Made by a program: the position numbers and the translations under genes
Assembly: GCA_021432605.1 (NCBI GenBank)
Contig: MU271143.1
Coordinates: 2,923,277-2,987,276 of the forward strand
Length of the DNA stretch: 64,000 bases
Reading direction: 5' to 3'
Source of the DNA: Coniochaeta sp. PMI_546
Lineage: Eukaryota > Ascomycota > Sordariomycetes > Coniochaetales > Coniochaetaceae
The notes under the pieces: model-generated
What the model saw: the letters and a program-made list of their open reading frames with translations, nothing else
What the model was told of the DNA's origin: nothing
The model's database searches: none
Shown: positions 55,767 through 64,000 of the stretch, piece after piece
Layout: each line of letters starts with the position of its first letter
Position numbering within the stretch: the first letter of the stretch is position 1

Positions 55767-56444
55767 TCACAACTTCGACTTCTGAACGACCTTCTCTTCC
55801 TCCCTTAAGATCTCGCCCACAGCTGCCCGAATCCGCTCCGCCAGCTCCGCCCCCTCCTCCTCATCCAGTTCCTCTCTCTGCCCACGGCCAAACATCGTGC
55901 TGGTGAACCGCTCCCTCTTCCCCGTCAGATCCGGCCGGGGTATAATATGAAAGTGCATATGCGGCACTACCTGCGCCGCGGCAGCACCATTGTTCTGGAC
56001 TACATTCCAGTCCTTTACCCCTGTCACTCTGACGAGGGCCGCGGACAGGAGCCGCAGGTAGACGCCTAGCGAAGCCGATTCTTCGGGGGTTGCAGAGGTC
56101 AACTTCGGGGCGTGTCGGCGGGGGCAGAGGAGGACATGTCCATACGAGAGGGGAAGGATGTCCAGGAAGGCGATCAAAAGCGGGGTGGAAAGGACAAGAA
56201 AGGTTGACGGGGAGGGGGAGGTTGCTTCTGGGTTTATGGATGGGGAGGTCGAAGATGGAGGGCACGACGGTTCGTAGGGGGCGAAGGTGTTGGCTATGTT
56301 GCAGAAGGGACAGGGGCTGTCGTCGCTATGGGTTGATGGGTCGAATTGGGAAGTTGATGTTGAGGTTGAGGTTGAGGTTGAGCTTGAGGTTGAGGATGGA
56401 GGAGATGGCGGATGCGAAGACGTGACATCCCTTGCTGAGGCCAT
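55767..56444 (-). CDS. HIT-domain nucleotide hydrolase
   Basis: Single exon, 225 residues. A Ser/Thr tract near 17-32 (encoded by a GTTGAG hexamer repeat) precedes the zinc-type CPFCNIANTFAPYEP opening. The core has LLIAFLDILPLSYGHVLLCPRRHAP, NVVQNNGAAAAQVVPHMHFHIIPRP, with the His triad HMHFH as catalytic motif. HIT proteins of the Hint/Aph1 branch cleave AMP from lysine-AMP, adenylated amines or dinucleoside polyphosphates. Between CPFC and the core there is a Ser/Pro-rich insert of about 25 residues, and the C-terminus is extended by a charged helix. It looks intact. It shares a 516-bp divergent promoter with rpb12. Confidence 0.9.
   Translation of the reverse strand: MASARDVTSSHPPSPPSSTSSSTSTSTSTSTSQFDPSTHSDDSPCPFCNIANTFAPYEPSCPPSSTSPSINPEATSPSPSTFLVLSTPLLIAFLDILPLSYGHVLLCPRRHAPKLTSATPEESASLGVYLRLLSAALVRVTGVKDWNVVQNNGAAAAQVVPHMHFHIIPRPDLTGKRERFTSTMFGRGQREELDEEEGAELAERIRAAVGEILREEEKVVQKSKL
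56353..56395 (+). repeat. GTTGAG hexamer microsatellite inside the HIT gene
   Basis: About seven imperfect copies of GTTGAG, coding a Ser-Thr alternation near the N-terminus of the HIT protein. A hexamer expands without shifting frame, so tract length may vary among strains. Confidence 0.85.
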
Positions 56445-56960
56445 TGTTGTCCTTTTTACCTCTGCTATTGGCGGATTTGATGGCGTACAATAGAGCGCTT
56501 CTTGAAAACGACGAAATTGACAGTTGAGGAATCACGATGCATTGCATTAGTATCTATCGCGGTACAGTTGAGGTCGAAGTAAACTCGAAGCCATTACCAC
56601 GGTAGCTTCGCTGGGCGCATACCCCTACGGGTCGTGCCACCTCCACAGTTCAAACTACACTTACTACATAGTAGGTATGTTCCTTATCCCTGGCATCCCT
56701 TGACCAAATGCCTCGGCTGGTTGTCGTTCGTCCAGGGGTCGAACGAGCCAATGACATCAGGGGTCTGCAATGTCATCCCCAATTCTGCCGCTTAGCAATC
56801 TTTCACCGCCTTTTTCTTTCTGTTGCCTCCTAAGCCGCATTAAAGAGCGGATAGGCAATAAGCCCTCCAAACACTAACCTCTCCCCCCGCGTAACTTGGT
56901 CATCGCAGCCAAAAGTAACACCTCAGCATTACATACCAGAATCTCAGCATCACATCCACT
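56445..56960. promoter_or_regulatory. Divergent promoter HIT gene / rpb12
   Basis: 516 bp between start codons. No clear TATA box; a TACTACATAGTAGGTA near-palindrome lies at about 56663-56678. Confidence 0.5.
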
Positions 56961-57267
56961 ATGTCTCGCGAAGCATACCGGGTCCCCTCCACCTCCGGCG
57001 GCGCCTACACAGGCTCAGGCGCGACCGGGGCCCGCGAGCTGGGCCTGAGCGAGGGTCCTTCGATGCAGTATATCTGCAGCGACTGCGCGGTCAAGATGTC
57101 ACTCCGCAAGAACGATCCCATCCGATGCAAGGAGTGCGGTGGCAGAGTGCTCTACAAAGAGCGGACCAAGCGGTAAGTTGCGGCTGCGCTGGACGGCTGT
57201 GCGACCAAGGACGAGAATAACGACTGACTCTTTGCAAAACAGTATGGTTCAGTTCGAAGCACGGTAG
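56961..57267 (+). CDS. rpb12: RNA polymerase I/II/III shared subunit Rpb12 (RPABC4)
   Basis: Exon 1 (56961-57172) and exon 2 (57243-57267), with a 70-nt intron, make 78 residues. The C-terminal core [42 protein letters not shown] is split here across the exon boundary and has the zinc-binding pairs CSDC and CKEC. Rpb12 bridges Rpb2 and Rpb3 in all three nuclear polymerases. The last exon supplies only eight codons and is essential to the conserved tail (MVQFEAR). The N-terminal 30 residues are Ser/Gly-rich and variable. It lies tail to tail with npa3, whose product imports RNA polymerase II. Confidence 0.95.
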
Positions 57268-57615
57268 CCACTTCTCATAATGCGCAGCAGAACGACAGAA
57301 ATTTGCCACAGACCTGTCGCCTCTACTTCGCTGTACCATGTTGATGGGTACTACGACACGACACGAACCGAGGGGAAAGGTGGCCTTTCAAGGCGGATCA
57401 GTGACATGAGGCACATCGTGAGGGTTTTGGAACAGACCAGGGAGGTCACTGGACAGGAGTATGGAGTTTGGGTGCTTATAACATCGTTCTGTCATGCGTT
57501 TTAGAGACCCGAGCCCCTTAATGGTATCAAACCTCTACACTGAACGCCTAAAAATTACAACACTGCCCACCTCTCCCCGTGTCCTGTGACGAGCAACCAC
57601 CTCCAGATCAATAGC
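57268..57615. other. Convergent 3' region rpb12 / npa3
   Basis: 348 bp between stop codons; probable 3' UTRs only. Confidence 0.5.
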
Positions 57616-58806
57616 CTAGCGTCCCTGTGTGTGGAGATACTTGGCAAAACTTGCGTCCCCCCCGAGTGAGTTCTCATCTCCTTGTAAAGCCGCTTCATAC
57701 CTGGCTTGCAGACCTTCCCTATCACCCTCATCGTCGTCGTCGTCGTCGTCGTCGTCATCGCCATCACTAAACGACTCATCGTCCTCCTCATCCTTGATAT
57801 CTCCAACTTTGGGCGCCGGCCTAGACGGGCCACCTAGCGCCATGCCCTTCATCATCTTCTCGACCTCCCTTTCCCTAGCCTTCTTCTTGCTCTCCTCGCG
57901 ATCCGCTCTTCTCTTTTCGAGTTCCGGCTGGTAATCCCGTTTGAACTCCTCCGCCTTCTCCTGGACTGCCTCGAAAAACTCGTCGATACCCTGGCCGGTC
58001 ATGGAGCTGACACCCACCACGCTCAAGTGCGCGTAGAACTCCTCCAACATCAAACTCATGCTGTTCAGAAGACTGCCCATATATCCGCTGCCCATACTGG
58101 TGTCTCCACCTTCCATGCCCCCAAAAGCATTGCCGTTTTCATCCTCCTGCAGGGCCTCCTGGAAGGCGTCGTAGTCCGTCATCCACTCCTTTGCAAACGA
58201 CGGATCCTTCACATCCGCCTTGTTGAAGACCAGTATCATGGGCAGTTTTGTCTTGTACAAGATACTGCAAGCGTAGAGCATATTACTCATAAAGGTCGAC
58301 GTGGAGTTCGTCCTCGGCGTGTCGATGATGTACGCAATCACGGTGGGGAAACTCGATGCCAGACTCTCTAGCAGGATAGTGCCAGATGCAGACCAAACAA
58401 ACACCTCGATCTGCCCCGGGGTATCTACTAGGATATTCTTGATCGGTTTCCTGTTGGGCTGCTCTGGGTCCGGCGTGGTCCTCTTCTCGAGCAGTCCCAG
58501 AATCTGATCGACCTTGGTGGCGAAGAGGTTGAGGCTCGTCAAAATACCGCCGTTGGGACCGAGGTTGTACTGTTTCATGACCTCCTTGTAGTTGACCGAA
58601 TCGCGAATGTCGATGTTGCTTTCGAAGGGCACGTTGAGCACGGCCGGGTCGAGGTTAATCACGTAGGGCGGCTCCTTTTGCGCGTGCAGATGGGCGTTGA
58701 TGCGCTGCATGAAGGTAGTCTTGCCGGAACCGGCCATGCCAACGCACACAATGGCGACAGGCTGCTGTGCCGCTGGCTCCGCAGCCGGTGTTGTCGATGA
58801 GGCCAT
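57616..58806 (-). CDS. npa3: GPN-loop GTPase 1 (Npa3)
   Basis: One exon, 396 residues. P-loop GMAGSGKTT at 23-31; INLDPAV at 50-56; the GPN loop in YNLGPNGG (Gly83-Pro84-Asn85); DTPGQIEVF; and FNKADVKD as the G4 guanine motif. A helical tail ([32 protein letters not shown]) follows, then an Asp tract (about ten in a row) from a TCG repeat. GPN GTPases dimerise and, in yeast, Npa3 is needed for assembly and nuclear import of RNA polymerase II and for sister chromatid cohesion. The Asp tract and the long C-terminal tail vary among species. It is convergent with rpb12. Confidence 0.95.
   Translation of the reverse strand: MASSTTPAAEPAAQQPVAIVCVGMAGSGKTTFMQRINAHLHAQKEPPYVINLDPAVLNVPFESNIDIRDSVNYKEVMKQYNLGPNGGILTSLNLFATKVDQILGLLEKRTTPDPEQPNRKPIKNILVDTPGQIEVFVWSASGTILLESLASSFPTVIAYIIDTPRTNSTSTFMSNMLYACSILYKTKLPMILVFNKADVKDPSFAKEWMTDYDAFQEALQEDENGNAFGGMEGGDTSMGSGYMGSLLNSMSLMLEEFYAHLSVVGVSSMTGQGIDEFFEAVQEKAEEFKRDYQPELEKRRADREESKKKAREREVEKMMKGMALGGPSRPAPKVGDIKDEEDDESFSDGDDDDDDDDDDEGDREGLQARYEAALQGDENSLGGDASFAKYLHTQGR
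57731..57756 (+). repeat. (TCG)n microsatellite inside npa3
   Basis: A pure 26-nt TCG tract, read as GAC (Asp) codons on the minus strand, in the acidic tail of Npa3. Likely length-variable. Confidence 0.9.
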
Positions 58807-59992
58807 GTTGGGTCGATGTTTGCTATGGAGGTTTGAGGACTCTGCAAGTACCTTAGATCGTCACTTGCCCAGCTTGATGTCGAACAAAACCTTTGGAGGG
58901 GTTGCCAGTGGCGGGGTGCTTTTCGAACGGTGGGTCTGGGTCTGGGCTTCGTCCCGCCTGTTCTTGGCGCAGCCCTATCAAAAACCCCGGACTTGTTCAA
59001 CATCAAGTCCAAAGACACAGCAGTGTCGGATCATGACGATCGCGTGGAGGGCGGATCACCCTGACCCTTCTAGTCATTTTGCAAGTAGCAACCGGAAGGC
59101 AAAGGACGACGGGCCTGTCATTTAAACTGGGAGCTGAAACCAATAGCACCCGCACTAAGGTAGCTCACGGTCTAGGCTCTAACCTATTAAGCATGGACTA
59201 CGACACTGCAGCGGCACTGTCTCCCTGTCGAAGCGCGATAAGATCTTCGTCGGGGGCAATGCACCCGTATCAGTACCAGTACATAAGTGCATTCAATTCT
59301 ACACGTGCTTACTGCGGCAGGCATAAGTACCTTACTTTATCAACAGAACACTTCTTGCTTGTATGTACACGGCACCAGAAGAGGAGAAAGAGGCACGTAA
59401 TGTACTTATGCTATCTCACGTCATCAAGTTGATGGTTACTGGTGACGCGAGCAGTCGTTGGCTCAGGACTGAGAGGGGGCGAAGGTTATCTTTTGGGGAT
59501 TTGGGCGTGACATTGCTGTCAGCACTACGAGCCACACGGATCTGTGTCGCTGCCGCCCAACAGCAGTGAGCATTGACATGGAAATTCCAAAAAAGGATTT
59601 CGAGCCCTGCGGAACCGGAAACCCTTGGCAGTTGACGAATCTCCGCATAACCGCATGGTTACATAGTAGAGTCCGTTGCTTACTCCCAACCGAGTCCGAC
59701 TTCAAGTACCACCCAACCTCCCTTAACCTCCCCCAGTCCCCCGAAAATCTCACCTGTGCAGAAAAAAGCTTCCCATTCTCGTCATCCAGTTTCCCTATTG
59801 CTGCGATTGTCGAGCGCGCTGTCTGAAACGCTTCGCTTTACCGCCTTTGCCCTGTGAGAAGCTCTGCTTTGCAGTGTACAATTGCCGTCGAACAGCGTCA
59901 CCATCTTAGCTTTCGAGGTCGAAGAGAGGGGGCTGCGCCGAGGAGGAGGCTTCAAGAGAAGCTCCGAATTCAAGGCGGTCGCGCATCGTCAA
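58807..59992. promoter_or_regulatory. Divergent interval npa3 / DUF7053-like gene
   Basis: 1.2 kb. GGTAC-related cores occur near 58850 and 59329. Open frames extending upstream of the downstream gene's ATG have no Met and are probably leader. No RNA gene seen. Confidence 0.45.
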
Positions 59993-61366
59993 ATGTCCGC
60001 AATGTTTCGCAAAAAGGAAATCTTCACCGTTATCACGCCCATCCCGGGCTTCATTCCCCGGCAGTTGGCCATCGACATCTTGCATTCTCATTCCGAGGTC
60101 ATCACGCTGAATCCTTTGGTGCTGGAGCACAAACCCATTTCCGCCCCGCGCGACGCTCAAGCAGACGAGTTCTACTCAACGTGGTATGAGATCACCGAGC
60201 GCATTCAGTACATACCCGGGATGGGCAGGATGGGCTCAGGCACTATCAAGTTCAATGGCTGCTTTCACGACATGCCATGGGGCCTGCAGACACACATCTA
60301 TGCGCCCATGAACGTGGATTTGCGGAACAAGTACCGCATCGCCGGTAACCAACCTGGAGTCGAGCCGCCAGAACAGCCCGAGATCGGCTTGAAAGCGCTC
60401 GGCGCGCCAGCTGATGGACTTTACCTGCGAGAAGACATCGAAATCAAGTGCAATGTCGCCGTGATCAGCTTCGTAAAAGGCCAGCTACAGAAAGCAGGCA
60501 AGGAGATGGTTGCCCGCATCATCAAGAAAGCCGAGCTGCTCGACACTGGAGTGCTTCAGGGTATGATTGAGAACGGCAAGCTGAGAACGTTGAACCCGTC
60601 CGACAGGACTAGTACGATCAAGTCGCCAATCCCGTCACCCACACAGCTATACCACCAGCCTAGCACGCCAAAGATACCCTCACCGATGACTCCCTCGGTA
60701 CCCTACCAGGTTCCTAGACCTCAATCGTATATGTCGGCTTACAACAGACCCGGCACAGCTGGTTCGCAAGCCCAGAGCTACCAGGGGCAGCAGCACCCAC
60801 CACAGGAGTATGGACCACACAACAGCCAGCAGTTGGCGCCTATGGAGCTCCCAGCGTCTGAACCAAATGTGATCCCACCAACAGCGATAGAGATGCCAGG
60901 CGACTACGAATACTATCACCCACAGCCATCGCCTAGATTGACGTCTCAACCTCCAGCAACGCCGTCGTCGCTTTCACAGAGGCGAGACTCAACCAGGTCG
61001 GCCGCCTCGGAATCGTCGCGTTTCAATTCCCCAGATCCGTCACAATCCGGACGCTGGTCGGCGAACGATTTCCAGAGCCAGCAGAGCCAGAGCCAGAGTC
61101 GACCAACGTCACTCGCTTCATCGGATGGCGGGTACCGCTCGCCCGGCCTGGACCACAAGGGGTTCGCTTCGGATCTTGCGACACACAACGAGACGAATGA
61201 GGAGCACCGTGACGAGACTCTAAGGAAGCTCGACCCCAGGATTCCGCAACCGTCGCACTATCCGCAATACAACCCTCAAGACTACGCCAAGGAGCAACAG
61301 CACCAGCAGCAGCAAGCTGCTTATCCTTACGGGAATCAGCTACAGTACCCGACGTACCAACGGTGA
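59993..61366 (+). CDS. DUF7053-like protein with Pro/Gln-rich tail
   Basis: Single exon, 457 residues from ATG 59993 (an alternative ATG lies at 60002). The N-terminal ~180 residues are well ordered: MFRKKEIFTVITPIPGF, IPRQLAIDILHSHSEVITLNPLV, DEFYSTWYEITERIQYIPGMGRMGSG, IKFNGCFHDMPWGLQTHIYAPM, YLREDIEIKCNVAVISFVKGQL. From memory this resembles the fungal domain catalogued as DUF7053, whose function is unknown; the strands and hydrophobic pattern suggest a START/SRPBCC-like cup, which is my inference. The last ~250 residues are Pro/Gln/Ser/Tyr-rich and probably disordered, ending in a Gln-rich stretch. Codons upstream of 59993 read in frame but start without Met. Confidence 0.75.
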   Translation: MSAMFRKKEIFTVITPIPGFIPRQLAIDILHSHSEVITLNPLVLEHKPISAPRDAQADEFYSTWYEITERIQYIPGMGRMGSGTIKFNGCFHDMPWGLQTHIYAPMNVDLRNKYRIAGNQPGVEPPEQPEIGLKALGAPADGLYLREDIEIKCNVAVISFVKGQLQKAGKEMVARIIKKAELLDTGVLQGMIENGKLRTLNPSDRTSTIKSPIPSPTQLYHQPSTPKIPSPMTPSVPYQVPRPQSYMSAYNRPGTAGSQAQSYQGQQHPPQEYGPHNSQQLAPMELPASEPNVIPPTAIEMPGDYEYYHPQPSPRLTSQPPATPSSLSQRRDSTRSAASESSRFNSPDPSQSGRWSANDFQSQQSQSQSRPTSLASSDGGYRSPGLDHKGFASDLATHNETNEEHRDETLRKLDPRIPQPSHYPQYNPQDYAKEQQHQQQQAAYPYGNQLQYPTYQR

Positions 61367-62327
61367 TGCGTGATGGTGGAATCTCTGTCGGAGAATGGAT
61401 CGCGCGACGGTTGTGGATGGATCTTATACCCTTTATTCGCGATGTACACTTATTCTCTCGTACTTATCTTCCTGAAAGGGAGTTTCGGCGTTAATGGGTG
61501 GGAAGCCAGGTTGTTCATACTCTTTTTTTCCCACATGACAGGTTATCCTTTTTCGCACCATTGCCCCTTCGAGGTAGTGAACTTCGAGTGTTCTGTACCG
61601 TAAGCAGAGCCTCGCCCTTGAATTTTGTCTCATGCCCCGACAATGGCGCTGCTTACGGTTCCCGAGCCGGAGACGCGTGGCTCCTCCGCGCCACTAAGCT
61701 TATGGCGAGCCGCCCGATAAGATTCTCACTCCCGTGAAACTCCGCCCCTGCCGGATGCCATTGCTCCCGTTTCCGTTATCGTGGAGGACGGAAGACACTT
61801 GTTCCGGGAACACAATTTGAAGTCATTCTGCATTTCTCCAAGCCAAATGCAACTTGCTTACAGAACATAAACAGGTCACTCGGTACCTAACGGATCACAT
61901 CTCAAATACTTCCTGACTGTCCATTAAGCTTAGACATGGGGCTGAAACCTAGCATTAGCTAAGGCATTAAGCAGAAGGAGAAGGAAGTTGATTCAAGAAT
62001 GAATGCTTATGTCAAGTGAGAAAGAGAGAAAAAATAGGCGAAACAGAAAGCAATGGGTTCACGCTCGTGCAGAATCGACCAGAAGCTCACCGAGCATGCC
62101 ACCTTGGTATCGCCCTGGTGTTGTGTCCGGGTTTGGGAATCTCTTTCCCCGGTTCACATAGGCGCGAAGCTCCTAGAGATGGCCACTGCAAGTATGTGAC
62201 ACAGGTTTATCCGACGTCTTGCCCTATGTAACTAGGGATCAGACGAAACCTAAGGATATCCGCTCCCAATGATCATACCAACCGGTCTCAATTGCGAATC
62301 TCCCCTCCGTCACGACGTCAACCGTCC
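61367..62327. other. Convergent 3' region DUF7053-like gene / P450
   Basis: 0.96 kb with a T-run near 61524-61530; no gene or repeat seen. Confidence 0.45.
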
Positions 62328-64000
62328 TCAAGCATCCAACCCCGACCTGAGCCTCACCCTCACTGGAAACCCATCTTTGACGTGCGGCGGCGCCTCACTA
62401 CCTGGCTCATGAATCTGATAGGCCCTCTCGCCAAAAATCATATCTAGCTTCTTTCCCTTCATGCCTCTGTCACGCAGTTAGCACTTTAGTCGGCGTCGCC
62501 CATCCTACTCTCCCACCGACTATCATTTAATTGAACTTTAGAGGAGGAGCAGGAGGTAGTAACTCACCTCACTTCGTCCCAACGCTCCCAATCCTCCGTA
62601 AACTCAAACCGCCGTGCCACCACAGCCAGCACAAGCTTCATCTCCACCTGCGCAAGGAACTGCCCGATACAATCCCGCGGCCCCAACTCAAATGCCCTAA
62701 ACGCGTTGCGAGGAGGGTACAGAGGATCGCTCTCGTCCGTGACCAGCCATCTCTCCGGTATGAACTCGTCGACACGGTGCCAGAAGTCTGGGTTCTTGTG
62801 GATCGCCCAGTTACCGTCCCAAAGCACGCAGCGGTCCGTCGGGAACGACTGGCCCGGGAATTCGCTGTCGGACGGGCCTACGATGGTGAAGTCCGGTCCG
62901 CCCTGGCGCATGGTGCCGACGTTTGTTTGGAGACGAAGAGATTCTTTGAGCACGGCAGCGGTGTAGGTTAGGGAGTTGACTAGGTGCGGGCTGATACGCA
63001 GTGTCCCTGCCGCGTCCGGACCGAGGACGGAGTCTAGTTCTGCGCGGAGTCTGGACAGCGCGCCGGGGTTGAGAGATAGGAAACGCACGGTCCAGCAGAG
63101 GGATCCGGCGGTGGTGTCGTGCCCGGCAAAGAGAAAGAACTTGGTGTGGCCTAAAGCGTTGGCTATAAAGGCGGCATAGTCGACTTTTCCAGCGGAGTCT
63201 TCGTCTTGGAGGGATTGCACGGTCAGCTGCAGGAACTGGTTCCTCTCAGACTTGGTAGTTGGATTGTGGTTGACTCGGGCGCGGATGTGCGGCAGGAGGA
63301 AGGCGTCCATCCGGCGCGTGTTGAGACGGAAGCGTAGCCAGCGGTAGGGATTGAGCTGGGCCCAAATGTTCAGGATGTTGGTGTAGAAGCGCACACGGCG
63401 GAGCGTGTCTAGGAGGGCGGTCTTAAGGGGTGTCGGGGTCCCAGACTGTTCGTGGAGGCGAACGCCTCTATTCTCCCGAATCAAGTAATCAGTGGTCATG
63501 AAGACGACAAAGACGACGCTGGGGACTTACATGAGATAGCGCCCGATGATGTCGAAGGTGAGGTTGATTGCCTTTTCTTCCAGAGGGAAGATATCGCTCC
63601 ATGTTCCGTTAGTCGGCGCCTTTTTGCTGAGGATATCGACAAAAACTTCGATTTCCTCGAGTAGTTCAGGCACGCGGGCCGTGACCATGGCGTTGCTGAA
63701 GCCTGGGTTCAGCCTCTTGCGCCAGAGCTTCCACTCGGCGCCTTCGTAGCTGGTTAGGTCGATGTTGTGCGTCATGGGATACATGAATCTCTTTTGCTCG
63801 GGAGGCTTCGGCCGCGACACGTCCTGGGTGAACTGGGCCGACACGGCTGGGTGGAGAGAGAGCAGCAATGGGGGAGTGAAGGGCCAGCTGTCGACGTAGG
63901 CCACTGGTGGGCAGCGCTTACAGTTGGGAAACAGGGTTTTCCAGTTCTTCTGGATCTGCAAAAGAAGATAGTCACCGTGGGCATCAGAAGGAAGGTCGGC
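62328..64000 (-). CDS. Cytochrome P450, C-terminal part (gene runs off right edge)
   Basis: Exons 63531-64000 (open to the edge), 62568-63467 and 62328-62466, with introns of 63 and 101 nt; 502 residues are visible and the N-terminus is missing. Motifs: EGAEWKLWRKRLNPGFS (helix C), AGHDTTAGSLCW (helix I oxygen activation), KESLRLQ (ExxR), and FELGPRDCIGQFLAQ with the heme Cys. The last exon adds MKGKKLDMIFGERAYQIHEPG before the stop. This is a microsomal class II fungal P450; the visible segment recalls CYP59/CYP52-like enzymes, but the N-terminal anchor cannot be seen. A single-gene fragment gives no pathway; a cluster, if any, lies to the right. Confidence 0.92.

Overview
This is a euchromatic stretch of a filamentous ascomycete nuclear genome, most likely a Sordariomycete. 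The signs are short introns (mostly 51-79 nt) with GTRNGT-type donors and CTAAC/CTGAC-like branch sites, several genes split by one to seven such introns, a Zn2Cys6 regulator, a Bem1-type scaffold, and pyrimidine-rich leaders. I see no rRNA, tRNA, CRISPR array, recognisable transposon or provirus-like fossil. Gene models below were joined by hand at splice sites; each join was checked for reading frame and against the remembered shape of the protein family.

Layout, left to right: a partial unrecognised protein running off the left edge (-); nuclear rim protein Nur1 (-), divergent from V-ATPase subunit F (+); NPC2-type sterol/lipid transfer protein (-); a 3-kb leader/promoter interval; Set3-type PHD-SET protein (+); a 4.9-kb gene-poor interval with two small candidate genes; the polarity scaffold Bem1 (+); a CENP-B/Abp1-like DNA-binding protein (-); a ubiquitin-conjugating enzyme (+); a large TBC Rab-GAP (-); an acidic nuclear-type protein (+); an SREBP-class bHLH factor (-); a full-size ABC-B multidrug transporter (-) divergent from a Zn2Cys6 regulator (+); Hir3 (-) divergent from an exomer ChAPs cargo adaptor (+); an aldo-keto reductase (+); a HIT hydrolase (-) divergent from Rpb12 (+); GPN-loop GTPase Npa3 (-), tail to tail with rpb12; a DUF7053-like protein (+); and a cytochrome P450 (-) running off the right edge.

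Most genes are housekeeping and fall into two themes: chromatin/transcription (Nur1, Set3, Hir3, Rpb12, Npa3, CENP-B-like, bHLH) and membrane traffic/lipid handling (V-ATPase F, NPC2, TBC Rab-GAP, ChAPs, Bem1). The one stretch that looks like accessory metabolism is the ABC transporter/Zn2Cys6 pair, whose shared 832-bp promoter holds two palindromic CGG-N4-CCG sites. No polyketide or peptide synthase is present, so this is not a complete secondary-metabolite cluster.

The most interesting signals are start codons carried on tiny exons (hir3: ATG alone; bem1: ATGAAG) with an alternative polybasic start inside the bem1 intron; the CGG palindromes; a possible 62-residue Cys-rich two-exon gene; a possible small mitochondrial membrane protein; and a spliced upstream reading frame in the set3 leader.
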